Assembly: GCF_014197755.1 (NCBI RefSeq)
Contig: NZ_JACIGE010000009.1
Coordinates: 62,001 to 126,000 of the forward strand
Reading direction: 5' to 3'
Source: Rhodocyclus tenuis
GTDB taxonomy: Bacteria; Pseudomonadota; Gammaproteobacteria; Burkholderiales; Rhodocyclaceae
DNA length: 64,000 nucleotides
Both the position numbers and the translations under genes were made by a program. Under the pieces are notes generated by a model, which saw nothing but the letters and a program-made list of their open reading frames with translations, ran no database searches and was not told where the DNA came from. Positions 8,061 to 18,592 of this stretch are shown in pieces; position 1 is the stretch's first letter; each line of letters opens with the position of its first letter.

Positions 8061-10988
8061 ATGAGCTTGGCGCAGGCGGGAATTGCCGCGCGGGGCAGAT
8101 TCCCGGCGTCGACCGCCCTGCCTCCCGGCGACGGCTTTCTCGACGCGGTGGCCGCCGAGATGCTGGCGCGCATCGACGCGGCTGCCGGCGAGCAAAGCGA
8201 TCTCTCGGCCTGGCTGGTGCTGGCACCGTCATTGCCGATTGCCGCCGAGCTGCGCCAATCCTTCATCCGCGTCATTGCCCGGCCGGTCATGCTGCCGCGT
8301 TTCGACGTGCTCAGCCGCTGGGAGCAGAGCGAGCCGCTTGCCGGCTTGCCGGCGGCGCTGCCCGACAGCGAACGGCTGGCGCTGCTGCACGAGGCCTTGC
8401 GCCAGCGCGGCTGGTTCGATGACGGCGCGCGCTGGGCCATCGCCGGCGAACTGGCGGCGCTCTTCGACGAACTGACCGCCGCTGCGGTCGTCCTGCCTGA
8501 CGATGACAAGGCGCTCGCCGCACAGCTGGCTGAAGCCTACGCGCTGCGCGTGTCGGAACCGCTGGCTTTCGAGGCGCGGCTGGTCGTTGAACTCTGGCGC
8601 GCGCTGGCCGCCGTCGGGCGTCCCGATCTGGCCAGTCAGCGGCGTCTGCGCCTGGCCCGGCTGGCGGCGCAGGCGGCTCGGCCATTGCTGGTGCTGCTCG
8701 ACGCGGCGCCGGAAGAAGCGCTCGATGCGGCGGAAAGCGAATTCCTGCTGCGCTGGGGCGAACGGCAGCCGCTTGCCGTCTATCACCCGGCACCGCGCGC
8801 CGCGGGCGCGACGGCGCTGCAGTCGGTGCTGGCGGCGGCCTGGCCGGAAATGTCTGTGGATGCGGCGGCAGATGCGCCGACTGACGCGGCGCCGCTGGCC
8901 GAGCGCGCAGCCCAGCTGCAATCGACACTCGTCAGCAGCCCGCTCGCCGGCCGTCTGCAACTGGTCGCGGCAACGGGCCGCGAAACCGAGGCCGAAGCGG
9001 CCGTGGCGCAGGTGCTCAACTGGATCGACGCGGGTTGCCGCCGCATCGCACTGATCAGCCAGGACCGTCTGACGGCACGACGCGTGCGCGCGCTGCTCGA
9101 ACGCGAGAACGTGCTGGTCGCCGACGAAACCGGCTGGAAGCTGTCGACCTCGCGCGCCGCCGCCTGCGTCGACGCGCTGCTCGAAACCGTCGCCGGCAAC
9201 GCCTATCACCGCGATCTGCTCGATCTGCTCAAGTCGCCCTTCGTCTTTGCCGACCTCGCGCCAGCGGACGAGGGCGCAGCGCCGGCGGCGACCGGCAAGG
9301 TCAAGGAGGCGGCGGTGTTCACGCTCGAAGCGGCACTGCGCGCCGCGTCGGCACGCAATGGCCTGCCACGCATCCGCCGCGCCCTGCGCGAACACGCTGG
9401 CGACGGCAATGCCGCGGCGACGGCGCTGGCGCAGCAGTTGCTCGATCGCGTCGATGCCGCGGCAACGCTGCTCGCCGACCGGCCGGCGCCGCTGGCGCGC
9501 TGGCTCGAGCGTCTGCAGAAGGCCTTCGATGCGCTCGGCGCGCGTGCGGCGCTGACTGCCGATCCGGCCGGTCAGGCGCTGTTCACCCTGCTCGAAACGC
9601 GGCGCGACGAACTTGCCGCCAACGCCGCCAGCTTTGCCTTCGCCAGTTTCCGCGACTGGCTCAACCGCGAGTTCGAGGCCGGCTCCTTCCGCGACGCCTC
9701 GATCAGCAGCCCGATCGTGCTGACGCCGCTCAACGCCGTCGCCCTGCGCCGTTTCGACGCGGCAATCGTTCTCGGCGGCGACGCCCGCCAACTGTCTCCG
9801 GGCGAGGGCGGCAGTTTCTTCAACGCGGCGGTGCGGCGCGAGCTGGGCTTGCGCACGCACGATGAGGCTCAGCGTGAAATGCGCCGCGATCTCGAACTGC
9901 TGCTGGCCAGCGTGCCGCGCGTTGTCGTCGTCTGGCAGTCGGAAATCGACGGCGAGGCCAATCTGCTGGCGCCCGAATTCGACCTGCTCTCGGCGCTGCA
10001 TGCGCTCGCCTGGAATGACGATTTGCGGCGCGCTCCGCTGCCTTGGGGCACGCCGGCGGTGGCGCGCAGCGAGCCGGACACTGTTGCGAGGCCGCGGCGC
10101 GCGGCAGTCGTGGCGCCGGTCGCGCCGGCCGCGCTGCTGCCGCAACGCATCACCGTCAGCGCCTACGCCAGCCTCGTCGCCTGTCCTTACCGCTTTTTCG
10201 CGCGCCATGTGCTCGGCCTCGGCGAGGTCGACGAAGTGCTGGAAACGGTCGGCAAACGCGACTACGGCGCGCTGGTGCACCGCGTCCTCGAGATCTTTCA
10301 CGCCGGCCACCCGCTGGTGTCGGCGCTTGATCCGGCGGCGGCACGGGCGGCGCTGCTCGCCATCACTGACGAAGTGTTCGCTCCGGCGATCGAGGAAAAC
10401 GCGCTGGCGCTCGGCTGGTGCATCCGCTGGCGGCAGCGGATCGACGCCTATCTCGACTGGCAGCGCCAGCGCGAGGCGGCCGGCTGGCGCTGGCGGCAGG
10501 CGGAAACGCCGGTGCGCCGGCAATTCGTCCTCGCCGACGGCAGTCCGCTCGAACTGCGCGGGCGCATCGACCGAATTGACCGGCGCGACGACGGTTGCGC
10601 GCTGCTCGACTACAAGACGCAGTCGGTAAAGACGATCCGCGACACGCTCGCCGATGACCTGCAACTGCCTGCGTATGCCTTGTTGTGCGGCGCCGCTGCC
10701 ATTGCCGACACAGCGAGCTTCGCCAGCGAATCGTCAGCCAGCACGCAAACGCCAGTCGATGCCGTCGTCGAAGCTGCCTACGTCGCGCTCGACGACGACG
10801 CCATCACCGCACTCGCCGCCGCCGACGGCGATGCCGAAGCGCTGCAGGCGGCGGCGCAGGCGCACGGCGAACGCCTCGTCACCGCCTTTACCGCGATGCG
10901 CGCCGGTGCACCGCTGCCGGCGCACGGCGTCGAGGCGGTGTGCCGCTGGTGCGAAATGGCCGGACTGTGCCGGAGGGAGCATGGCTGA
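8061..10988 (+). CDS. addB: AddB-type subunit: inactive helicase plus Fe-S PD-(D/E)XK nuclease
   Basis: This 975-residue protein is the partner of AddA in double-strand-break resection. The N-terminal region looks like a degraded UvrD-type ATPase with no Walker A (LVLAPSLPIAAELRQSF). The C-terminal nuclease has LVHRVLEIFH, GRIDRIDRR and the catalytic D-x-K at Asp850/Lys852 (DYKTQ). Four cysteines are placed as in the AddB iron-sulfur staple: Cys708 (ACPYRFF) and Cys961, Cys964 and Cys970 near the C-terminus (C-x2-C-x5-C). Its last eight bases overlap the addA start, so the pair is co-translated. The name is inferred from architecture and pairing. Confidence 0.88.
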   Translation: MSLAQAGIAARGRFPASTALPPGDGFLDAVAAEMLARIDAAAGEQSDLSAWLVLAPSLPIAAELRQSFIRVIARPVMLPRFDVLSRWEQSEPLAGLPAALPDSERLALLHEALRQRGWFDDGARWAIAGELAALFDELTAAAVVLPDDDKALAAQLAEAYALRVSEPLAFEARLVVELWRALAAVGRPDLASQRRLRLARLAAQAARPLLVLLDAAPEEALDAAESEFLLRWGERQPLAVYHPAPRAAGATALQSVLAAAWPEMSVDAAADAPTDAAPLAERAAQLQSTLVSSPLAGRLQLVAATGRETEAEAAVAQVLNWIDAGCRRIALISQDRLTARRVRALLERENVLVADETGWKLSTSRAAACVDALLETVAGNAYHRDLLDLLKSPFVFADLAPADEGAAPAATGKVKEAAVFTLEAALRAASARNGLPRIRRALREHAGDGNAAATALAQQLLDRVDAAATLLADRPAPLARWLERLQKAFDALGARAALTADPAGQALFTLLETRRDELAANAASFAFASFRDWLNREFEAGSFRDASISSPIVLTPLNAVALRRFDAAIVLGGDARQLSPGEGGSFFNAAVRRELGLRTHDEAQREMRRDLELLLASVPRVVVVWQSEIDGEANLLAPEFDLLSALHALAWNDDLRRAPLPWGTPAVARSEPDTVARPRRAAVVAPVAPAALLPQRITVSAYASLVACPYRFFARHVLGLGEVDEVLETVGKRDYGALVHRVLEIFHAGHPLVSALDPAAARAALLAITDEVFAPAIEENALALGWCIRWRQRIDAYLDWQRQREAAGWRWRQAETPVRRQFVLADGSPLELRGRIDRIDRRDDGCALLDYKTQSVKTIRDTLADDLQLPAYALLCGAAAIADTASFASESSASTQTPVDAVVEAAYVALDDDAITALAAADGDAEALQAAAQAHGERLVTAFTAMRAGAPLPAHGVEAVCRWCEMAGLCRREHG

Positions 10989-13900
10989 CAGCACTGAAGC
11001 CGTCGCTGGGCTGAACACGCTGGCGCTCGATCCGGCGCGCAGCGTCGTCGTCGAAGCCTGCGCCGGCAGCGGCAAGACCTGGCTGCTCGCCGCGCGCGTC
11101 GTGCGTCTGCTGCTCGCCGGCGTGGCGCCCGGCGAAATCCTCGCCATCACCTTCACGCGCAAGGCGGCGCGCGAGATCGAGGAGCGCGTTTTCGACTGGC
11201 TGCGCCTGCTGGCAACGGCCGACGAGGCAACGGCGATCGCCTTCCTGCGCGAGCGTGGCGTCGCTGCCGACGCCGCCATCCTGCGCCGGGCGCGTGGCTT
11301 GTTCGAGCGCGCGCTCGCCGCGCAGCCGGGGCTGACGGTCAATACCTTCCACGGCTGGTTCCTGCAACTCGTTGCTGCAGCGCCCTTGTCGGCCAATCTG
11401 GCGGGGACGACGCTGGTTGCCGGCGGCGCGCGCCTGTTCGACGAATGCTGGCAGAACTTCGCCACACGCCTGGTCGGCACTGCGGCGGATAGCCCGGCGG
11501 GACTGGCTTTCCGTTCGCTGCTCGAAACGATCGGCCAGGACGCGACGCGCGAACTGCTGCGCCGCGGTCTCGACCGCCGTGCCGAATGGCTGATCTGGCT
11601 CGGCGAGGGCGGCGAGCCTGGCATCGCGCCCGTGTCGGCAGCGCTCGCCAGCTTGCGCGCCGACTTCGGGCTGCCGGCGGCGAGCATCGACGCTGCTCCC
11701 GCTGACGACCGCGCCGCGCTGCTGGCCGGATTCTTCGCCGCCGGCTGGGAGACCGATTTTCACGCCTATCTCGGTTTCCTCGAACAGAGTTCGCTGAAGA
11801 CCGATCTGGCGTTGGCGCAGAATCTGCGCGCGGCGCTGGCAGATGCCGCTGGCGTGGCGATCGGGTCTGCCGGCTCATCCGGCGATGAAACGCCGGCGCA
11901 GACCCGGCGAGAAGCGCTCGCCGATGCGGTTTCTGATCCCGCCAGCGCCTCGGCGCGGCTCGCCGCACTGCGGGAGGTCTTCTTCACTGCCGCCGGTGGC
12001 TTGCGTGCGCGCAAGGAAAGCAAGGCGCTGAACGAGCGTTTCGGTGTTGATGGCGCCGCGCGCTTCCTCACCTTGCACGCCGAGCTCGGTGCGCGCGTTG
12101 GCACCTGCGTCGCGCGGCTGGCCGACGCCGCGGCCTACGCTTTCAACCGCGACGCGCTGCTCGTTCTCGATACCTTCCTCGCCGAGGTCGAAGAGTTCAA
12201 GGCGACGCGGCGCATCATCGACTTTGCCGACGCCGAATGGCGCGTGCTGCAGCTCCTGCGTGACGACGACAACGCCGCCTACGTGCAGGCAAAGCTCGAC
12301 GCCCGCTACTCGCATGTGCTGCTCGACGAGTTCCAGGACGCCAACCCGCTGCAGTGGCAGATCCTGCTCGCCTGGTTCGGCGCCTACTCGGACGCAGCGC
12401 GGCCGGCGGTTTTTCTCGTCGGTGATCCGAAGCAGTCGATCTACCGCTTCCGCCGCGCCGAACCGCGCCTGTTCGCCGCCGCTGGCGACTTTCTCGCCAC
12501 GCATTTCGCCGCTGCGCGCTGCGCGCTCGACGCGACCCGGCGCAATGCGCAGCCGATCGTCGACGTGGTCAATGCGCTGTTTGCCGGCGAGGAACTGTTC
12601 CAGCCTTTCCGCCAGCAGCTGTCGGCCGCCGGCGAACTGCCGGGGCGCGTCGAGCTGTTGCCGCTGTTCGGCGAGGATGAGGGCGCTGTCGACGCATCGG
12701 CCGCCCGGAAAAACGGCGAGCCGCCTGCCGCGGCGGCCGGCGAGGGCGAGTCGACAACGCGTCTGCGCGATCCGCTGCGCGAGCCGGCAGCGGAAAAACA
12801 GGACACACGCCGCCAGCGCGAGGCTGTTCGCCTAGCCGAAACCTTGCGCGCCATCGTCGGTCGCTGGCAGATCGTCGAGCGCGACGGCCGTTGCCGGCTG
12901 GCGCGTTACGGCGACATCCTGCTGCTTGCGCGCACGCGCACGCAGCTCGCCATTTACGAGCGCGAACTTGCCGCCGCCGGCATTCCCTTCGTCGGCGCCG
13001 CGCGCGGCGGTCTGTTGCAGACGCTCGAGGCGCGCGACATCGCCGCCTTGCTCACTTTTCTGGTCAATCCAGCCGACGATCTGGCGCTGGCGCAAACGCT
13101 GGCGTCACCGCTCTTTGCCTGCGGCGACGACGAACTGCTGGCGCTGGCGGCGCGCCCCGAGGCCGGCTGGTGGGCACGCCTATGCCAGTTGGCGGCGACG
13201 CCCGTAGCGCCGCCAACGCTGGTCCGCGCGGCGCAACTGCTCGCCGACTGGCGCGAAGCCGCGGCGCGCCTGCCGGCGCATGATCTGCTCGATCGCATCT
13301 ACCACCAGGGCCAGTTGCGCGAGCGCTACCGCCAGGCCGTGCCGGCGGCGCTGGTCGAACGCGTCGACGCCAATCTGCGCGCGCTGCTGCTGCTGGCGCT
13401 CGACCTCGACGGCGGGCGTTACCCGAGCCTGCCGCGCTTCATCGACGAGCTGCGCGCGCTGGTCGATGTTGCCGACGACGAAGCGCCCGACGAAGGCGTC
13501 ATCGATGCGCCGCTCGACGCCGACGACGGTTCGCGCGTGCGCATCCTCACCATCCACGGCGCCAAGGGGCTGGAAGCGCCGATCGTCTGGCTGCTCGACG
13601 CCAACGGCAGCACGCGCCCCGAATCGGGCTGGCAGCCGCTGGTCGAGTGGTTGCCCGAGGAAGCGGCGCCACGGCATTTCTCCATTCGCGGCAACAAGGA
13701 GCTGCGCGGCGCGGCGCGCGAGCCGCTGTTCGCGGCGGAAGCGGCTGCGGCGGCGCGTGAGGAGCTGAACCTGCTTTACGTCGCGATCACGCGCGCGCGG
13801 CAGGTGTTCATCGCCAGCGGCATCGCCGGGCGCAAGGACAGTGAGACGACTCCCTATCGGCGGCTGCAGCGGGCTTTGGCGGCGTTGGCCGAAAACGCTG

Positions 13901-14595
13901 CCGCGGCGGAGGTGGGCGAGGACGCGGAGGGCGAAGCGCTGGCGCATGGTGATCTGGCGGACGGCTGGTCGCCGCTGACCGGATGCCTTGCCCCTGGCCT
14001 GGCGACGGCTGCGCCCTTATCTGCGGCGGGAGACAAGGCGGCGGCAGAGCAGGAAGTGTCGGAAGAGACGGCTGCGCCGGTCGCTATGCGCAGCGTCGGC
14101 TTGCGTCGTCCTGCGGCGTCTGCCGGTGAGCGTTTCGGCGTGCTGCTGCACGCGCTGATCGAGCGGCGGACCGGTTTGCCAGCGGAAGACGGCTGGTGGC
14201 GCGCGCTCGGTTTCAGCGACGACGAGTATCGCGCGGTGCAGCCGGCGGCCGGGCGCATGCTGAATTCGCCGTCCTTGCGCCGCTTTTTCGACGCGAGCTG
14301 CTATCGGCAGGCCTGGAACGAGCTTGATCTCGGGGCGGCCGACGGACGCCTGCTGCGCCTCGACCGGCTGGTCGAGTTTGCCGACGCCGACGGCGACCCC
14401 GGCGAACTGTGGGTGCTCGACTACAAGAGTTCGTCGGCGGCGACGCCGCGGCTGCCCGAATACCGGCAGCAGGTCGCCGACTATTGCCGGATCGTCGCAG
14501 CGGTGTTTCCGGGACGGCCGGTGCGTGGCCTGCTTGCGTTCGCCAGCGGCGAATGCATCGAGGTCGATGCGAACGAACCCGCCGCTTCCGGATGA
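10981..14595 (+). CDS. addA: AddA-type helicase-nuclease (UvrD-like, PD-(D/E)XK)
   Basis: This 1204-residue motor subunit carries the full set of SF1A helicase motifs: Walker A ACAGSGKT (Lys32), motif Ia AITFTRKAAREI, Walker B LLDEFQDANPLQWQ, motif III GDPKQSIYRFRRAEP and motif V/VI ILTIHGAKGLEAPIVW with LLYVAITRAR. A C-terminal nuclease domain has LRLDRLVEF and LWVLDYKSS. I chose ATG 10981 because it begins shortly before Walker A and overlaps addB by eight bases; the frame is open further upstream, but that part is antisense-like shadow of addB. AddAB replaces RecBCD in many betaproteobacteria and loads RecA after Chi-regulated resection. Confidence 0.93.
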   Translation: MADSTEAVAGLNTLALDPARSVVVEACAGSGKTWLLAARVVRLLLAGVAPGEILAITFTRKAAREIEERVFDWLRLLATADEATAIAFLRERGVAADAAILRRARGLFERALAAQPGLTVNTFHGWFLQLVAAAPLSANLAGTTLVAGGARLFDECWQNFATRLVGTAADSPAGLAFRSLLETIGQDATRELLRRGLDRRAEWLIWLGEGGEPGIAPVSAALASLRADFGLPAASIDAAPADDRAALLAGFFAAGWETDFHAYLGFLEQSSLKTDLALAQNLRAALADAAGVAIGSAGSSGDETPAQTRREALADAVSDPASASARLAALREVFFTAAGGLRARKESKALNERFGVDGAARFLTLHAELGARVGTCVARLADAAAYAFNRDALLVLDTFLAEVEEFKATRRIIDFADAEWRVLQLLRDDDNAAYVQAKLDARYSHVLLDEFQDANPLQWQILLAWFGAYSDAARPAVFLVGDPKQSIYRFRRAEPRLFAAAGDFLATHFAAARCALDATRRNAQPIVDVVNALFAGEELFQPFRQQLSAAGELPGRVELLPLFGEDEGAVDASAARKNGEPPAAAAGEGESTTRLRDPLREPAAEKQDTRRQREAVRLAETLRAIVGRWQIVERDGRCRLARYGDILLLARTRTQLAIYERELAAAGIPFVGAARGGLLQTLEARDIAALLTFLVNPADDLALAQTLASPLFACGDDELLALAARPEAGWWARLCQLAATPVAPPTLVRAAQLLADWREAAARLPAHDLLDRIYHQGQLRERYRQAVPAALVERVDANLRALLLLALDLDGGRYPSLPRFIDELRALVDVADDEAPDEGVIDAPLDADDGSRVRILTIHGAKGLEAPIVWLLDANGSTRPESGWQPLVEWLPEEAAPRHFSIRGNKELRGAAREPLFAAEAAAAAREELNLLYVAITRARQVFIASGIAGRKDSETTPYRRLQRALAALAENAAAAEVGEDAEGEALAHGDLADGWSPLTGCLAPGLATAAPLSAAGDKAAAEQEVSEETAAPVAMRSVGLRRPAASAGERFGVLLHALIERRTGLPAEDGWWRALGFSDDEYRAVQPAAGRMLNSPSLRRFFDASCYRQAWNELDLGAADGRLLRLDRLVEFADADGDPGELWVLDYKSSSAATPRLPEYRQQVADYCRIVAAVFPGRPVRGLLAFASGECIEVDANEPAASG

Positions 14596-14723
14596 AGGGC
14601 GTCGCCGTCGGCGCAGCCTGCCCTGACGTGGGCTCGTCCGGTGAGATCGCCCGCTTTTTCACTGTCGCGGCATGGGGGCACTTCACCCCGCTGTCGTGGC
14701 TTCCGCAAAGTGCGCTAAAGGAC

Positions 14724-14729
14724 TAATAT
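14724..14729 (+). promoter_or_regulatory. Possible -10 element upstream of the CBS-domain gene
   Basis: TAATAT lies 94 bases before the CBS gene, in the only AT-rich patch of the 227-base gap after addA. The -35 position at 17 bases (TTCCGC) is weak. The rest of the gap shows no gene. Confidence 0.3.
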
Positions 14730-14822
14730 TTGCCGTTCCGAAGTCGCCGGAAAGGCGCGCGGACAAGGCCTGCCGCGAGTCGGAACATCGATTCCGGCCG
14801 ATAGTGAGCGAGAGGAGCGATC

Positions 14823-15272
14823 ATGCAGGTAAGAGAAGTATTGCGCGTCAAGGGCCCTGGCCTGTTTACGGTGGATCCGCAGCAGACGCTGGCGGAAGCG
14901 ATGGGCGCGATGGCCGAGCACGATATCGGCTCGTTGGCGGTGGTCAAGGATGGCCGGCTCGCCGGCATGTTCACTTTTCGCGAACTGTTGCGTGCCCTGC
15001 ACGGGCAGCCGGAAAACGCCGCACTGACCGTCGGCGAGGTGATGGTCAGCGAACCGGTGGTCGCGACGCCGGAAATGGAACTCGACGAGTTGCGTCAGCT
15101 GATGGTTGACCATCGCTCGCGCTATCTGCCGGTGATCGACGACGGCGCGCTGGTCGGTGTCATCTCCTTCCACGACGTCGCCAAGGCAGTGCTGGAAGAG
15201 CAGAGCTTCGAGAACACGCTGCTCAAGAACTACATCCGCAACTGGCCCGAAGGCGAAAAAGACGAAGCTTGA
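14823..15272 (+). CDS. Stand-alone CBS-pair protein
   Basis: This 149-residue protein is made of two tandem CBS motifs, about residues 8-60 and 72-128. They show the usual pattern of TVDPQQTLAEAMGAMAEHDIGSL and MELDELRQLMVDHRSRYLPVIDDG, and no other domain. CBS pairs bind adenosyl ligands such as AMP, ATP or SAM and act as energy or redox sensors. The SD-like GAGAGGAG just upstream supports the ATG. It is followed by fadD after 111 bases, but the two need not be functionally linked. Ligand and target are not predictable. Confidence 0.85.
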   Translation: MQVREVLRVKGPGLFTVDPQQTLAEAMGAMAEHDIGSLAVVKDGRLAGMFTFRELLRALHGQPENAALTVGEVMVSEPVVATPEMELDELRQLMVDHRSRYLPVIDDGALVGVISFHDVAKAVLEEQSFENTLLKNYIRNWPEGEKDEA

Positions 15273-15383
15273 CCGATCTGGCGGCGGCGTTTTTGTCAGG
15301 CTTCGGCCACTGAAAACAGGATCGGAAGCGGCACTGCCGCTGACCCTTACCAATAAATAAAAAACCGTATCAGGAGGAGACAG

Positions 15384-17057
15384 ATGGAAAAAGTGTGGTT
15401 GAAGAGCTACCCGGAAGGCGTTCCCGCCGAGGTTGACGTCCACGAATTCAAGTCGCTTGGTGCGCTGGTCGACAACAGCGTGAAGCATTATCGCGAGCGC
15501 ATTGCCTATATCAATATGGGCGCGACGCTGACTTACGGACAGCTTGACGAACTGTCGCGGCAGTTCGGCGCCTATCTGCAGTCGGTACTCAAACTGCCGC
15601 GTGGCGCGCGCATCGCGATCATGATGCCGAACGTGCTGCAGTACCCGGTGGCGATGATCGGCGCGCTGCGTGCCGGTTACGTCGTGGTGAACTGCAATCC
15701 GCTGTACACGCCGCGCGAGCTTGAACACCAGCTCAAGGATTCGGGCGCCGAAGCGATCGTCATCCTCGAGAATTTCGCGCAGACGCTGCAGCATTCGATC
15801 GCCGGCACCGCTGTCCGGCATGTGGTGATGGCGCGCATGGGCGACCTGTTCGGCTTCCCGAAGGGGGCGTTGGTCAACTTCGTCGTCAAATACGTGAAGA
15901 AGATGGTACCGGCCTGGCATCTGCCGCAAGTCACCAACTTCAACGCGGCGCTGGCACGCGGCGCTGCGGCGAAGCTGCAGCCGGTGGAGATCGGGCACGA
16001 CGACATCGCCTTCCTGCAATACACCGGCGGCACCACCGGCGTGTCCAAGGGCGCCATGCTGACGCACGGCAACATCCTCGCCAACCTGACGCAGGCGCAC
16101 GCGTGGATCAAACCGGCGGTGCGCGAGGGGCAGGAGCTGGTGGTGACGGCGCTGCCGCTGTATCACATCTTCGCGCTGACGGCGAACTGCTTCACCTTCA
16201 TCAAGATCGGTGCGACCAATCTGCTGATCACCAACCCGCGCGACATTCCGGGTTTCGTCGGCGAAATGGCGAAGTACCCCTTCTCCGTGCTGATCGGCGT
16301 CAATACCCTGTTCAACGCGCTGCTCAACAACGCGGCGTTCACCGCGCTCGACTTCAGCAACCTGAAAGTGACGCTGGGCGGTGGCATGTCGGTGCAGAAG
16401 GCCGTTGCTGATCGCTGGAAGAAGGTGACGGGCAAGCCGCTGCTCGAAGCCTACGGCCTGACCGAAACCTCGCCGGCGGCGACGATCAATCCGCTCAATC
16501 TCCCCGATTTCAACGGCACCATCGGCCTGCCGATTTCGTCGACAGAGGTGGTGATCCGCGACGACGACGGTCACGATCTGCCGCTCGGCAAACCCGGCGA
16601 ACTGTGTGTGCGCGGCCCGCAGGTGATGAAGGGCTATTACCAGCGCCCCGAGGAAACCGCGCGCGTGTTCATGGAAGACGGTTTCCTGCGTACCGGCGAC
16701 ATCGCGGTGATGGACGACCGCGGCTTCGTGCGCATCGTCGACCGCAAGAAGGACATGATTCTTGTCTCCGGTTTCAACGTCTATCCGAACGAGGTCGAGG
16801 ACGTCGTCGCCCTGCATCCGGGCGTGCTCGAGGTAGCGGCGCTCGGCATTCCCGACGAGCGCTCGGGCGAAGCGGTGAAAATCTTCGTGGTGAAGAAGGA
16901 TCCGGCGCTGACCGCGCAGGAGCTGATTGCCCACTGCCGCGAGAGTCTCACCGGTTACAAGGTGCCGCATTTCGTCGAGTTCCGCGACGAACTGCCGAAG
17001 AGCAATGTCGGCAAGATCCTGCGTCGCGCGCTGCGCGACGATGTTCCTGCCGCCTGA
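15384..17057 (+). CDS. fadD: Long-chain fatty-acid-CoA ligase
   Basis: This 557-residue AMP-forming acyl-CoA synthetase activates fatty acids to acyl-CoA at the inner membrane. The P-loop-like A3 motif [14 protein letters not shown], the A5 motif YGLTETSP, the A7/A8 region YLRTGD-like ([30 protein letters not shown]) and the C-terminal catalytic lysine region [12 protein letters not shown] are all present. A strong ribosome site (AGGAGGAGA) precedes the ATG. Length and motif order fit FadD; substrate chain length is inferred from overall resemblance. A terminator follows at 17091-17125. Confidence 0.93.
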   Translation: MEKVWLKSYPEGVPAEVDVHEFKSLGALVDNSVKHYRERIAYINMGATLTYGQLDELSRQFGAYLQSVLKLPRGARIAIMMPNVLQYPVAMIGALRAGYVVVNCNPLYTPRELEHQLKDSGAEAIVILENFAQTLQHSIAGTAVRHVVMARMGDLFGFPKGALVNFVVKYVKKMVPAWHLPQVTNFNAALARGAAAKLQPVEIGHDDIAFLQYTGGTTGVSKGAMLTHGNILANLTQAHAWIKPAVREGQELVVTALPLYHIFALTANCFTFIKIGATNLLITNPRDIPGFVGEMAKYPFSVLIGVNTLFNALLNNAAFTALDFSNLKVTLGGGMSVQKAVADRWKKVTGKPLLEAYGLTETSPAATINPLNLPDFNGTIGLPISSTEVVIRDDDGHDLPLGKPGELCVRGPQVMKGYYQRPEETARVFMEDGFLRTGDIAVMDDRGFVRIVDRKKDMILVSGFNVYPNEVEDVVALHPGVLEVAALGIPDERSGEAVKIFVVKKDPALTAQELIAHCRESLTGYKVPHFVEFRDELPKSNVGKILRRALRDDVPAA

Positions 17058-17090
17058 TTCACGACGCATCTGCGCAGCCAGGCAAGTCCG

Positions 17091-17125
17091 CGCCCCGTCG
17101 ATTGCATGATCGTCGGGGCGTTTTT
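17091..17125 (+). terminator. Intrinsic terminator after fadD
   Basis: CGCCCCG (17091-17097) pairs with CGGGGCG (17114-17120) and is followed directly by five T (17121-17125), 33 bases after the fadD stop. Confidence 0.8.
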
Positions 17126-17461
17126 ACGTCCGTGTCGTGAGAGCGGCGCCACAATGCTCTCGGCATTGCTCGCCAGCCCGTGGGAGTCCTGCTAGCTGCC
17201 GGCGGCAGGGGGTTCAGCCTTGCCGCTCAGCGCCTGCCGCCGCGGGCGCCGCCCTTGTCCCAACCGAAGCGAACGCGGCGCGCCCAGCGCGCCGGCGCCG
17301 CCGAGGCCGGAACAGGCGTCGACGCTGCGTCTGCTGCCGATGGTCGTTTGCCGGCACGCCCGATGGCAGGCGTTGGCGCGGCAGGTGGGCTTTTGCGTTT
17401 GCCGGTCGTCATGATCGGCCATGGTACACTTTCCCTTCTTCCCAACGCCCGTGGAATCGCC
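17126..17461. other. fadD-aroC spacer with likely aroC promoter
   Basis: The 336 bases after the fadD terminator are GC-rich and show no supported gene; open frames here extend aroC upstream without family likeness. TACACT at 17425-17430, about 32 bases before the aroC ATG, is a plausible -10. The nearest -35-like TTGCCG is 20 bases away, so the assignment is weak. Confidence 0.4.
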
Positions 17462-18562
17462 ATGTCAGGCAACAGTTTCGGTCTCCTCTATTCGGTCAGC
17501 TCTTTCGGCGAGTCGCACGGTCCGGCGATCGGTTGCGTCGTCGACGGTTGTCCGCCGGGGCTGGAGCTTGCGGCGGCGGACATCCAGGTCGAACTCGACC
17601 GGCGCAAACCCGGCGGTTCGCGTCACGTCACGCAGCGACGCGAGTCCGACACGGTCGAGATCCTCTCCGGCGTTTTCGAGGGGCGCACCACCGGCACGCC
17701 GATCGGTCTGCTGATCCGCAACGAAGACCAGCGCAGCCGCGACTACGGCAACATCTCCGAGACCTTCCGCCCCGGGCACGCCGACTACGCCTACACGCAG
17801 AAGTACGGTTTCCGCGACTATCGCGGCGGCGGCCGTTCGTCGGCACGCGAGACGGCGACGCGCGTGGCCGCTGGCGCGATCGCGCGCAAATGGCTGAAGG
17901 AGCGCTACGGCGTCGTCATCCGCGGCTGGATGAGCCAGCTCGGGCCAATCAGCATTCCTTTCGTCGACGCGGCGGTGATCGACGACAACCCCTTCTTCGC
18001 GCCGAACGCGGCGATCGTTCCCGAACTCGAGGCGTACATGGATTCGCTGCGCAAGTCGGGCGATTCGGTCGGCGCGCTGATAACGGTCACTGCCAGCGGC
18101 CTGCCGCCGGGCTGGGGCGAGCCGGTGTTCGACCGCCTCGACGCCGACATCGCGCACGCGCTGATGGGAATCAACGCGGTCAAGGGCGTCGAAATCGGCG
18201 CTGGATTTGCGTCGGTGGCGCAGAAGGGCAGCGAGCACGGCGACGAGATGAGTCCGGCCGGCTTCCTCTCCAATAACGCCGGCGGCATCGTCGGCGGCAT
18301 CTCGACCGGGCAGGACATCGTCGCGCGCATCGCGCTGAAGCCGACGTCGAGCATCCGCCTCGAACGGCAGTCGGTGAATCTCGCCGGCGAGGCGTCGACG
18401 GTGGCGACGCACGGCCGCCACGACCCTTGCGTCGGCCTGCGCGCAACGCCGATCGCCGAAGCGATGCTGGCGCTGGTGCTGATCGACCACGCGCTGCGCC
18501 AGCGCGCGCAGTGCGGCGATGTCGTCTGCGCAACGCCGCGCCTGCCGTCGTCGGCGGCCTGA
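17462..18562 (+). CDS. aroC: Chorismate synthase
   Basis: This enzyme converts 5-enolpyruvylshikimate 3-phosphate to chorismate using reduced FMN, the last step of the shikimate pathway. The 366-residue protein has the three family signatures: [18 protein letters not shown] near the N-terminus, the [17 protein letters not shown] motif around residue 120, and the C-terminal [18 protein letters not shown] start it at ATG 17462 because MSGNSFG is the standard N-terminus; the frame is open upstream but unrelated. It feeds the trp genes further right, though it is not in an operon with them. The MFS gene follows after 30 bases. Confidence 0.97.
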   Translation: MSGNSFGLLYSVSSFGESHGPAIGCVVDGCPPGLELAAADIQVELDRRKPGGSRHVTQRRESDTVEILSGVFEGRTTGTPIGLLIRNEDQRSRDYGNISETFRPGHADYAYTQKYGFRDYRGGGRSSARETATRVAAGAIARKWLKERYGVVIRGWMSQLGPISIPFVDAAVIDDNPFFAPNAAIVPELEAYMDSLRKSGDSVGALITVTASGLPPGWGEPVFDRLDADIAHALMGINAVKGVEIGAGFASVAQKGSEHGDEMSPAGFLSNNAGGIVGGISTGQDIVARIALKPTSSIRLERQSVNLAGEASTVATHGRHDPCVGLRATPIAEAMLALVLIDHALRQRAQCGDVVCATPRLPSSAA

Positions 18563-18592
18563 TCCGCACGGCTCACACCCGCTGTCGTCACT

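Noticed and set aside
8229-10664. An 811-codon antisense frame inside addB
   Set aside because: It shows no motifs and has antisense composition. The sense gene carries nuclease and Fe-S residues.
14715-17069. A 784-codon antisense frame across the CBS gene and fadD
   Set aside because: It has the His/Arg/Val-rich composition typical of the antisense of GC-rich genes, and both sense genes are fully convincing.
17180-17461. N-terminal extension of aroC by 94 codons
   Set aside because: Chorismate synthases start at MxGNxxG-like sequence. The extension is Ala/Arg-rich and would cross the likely promoter.
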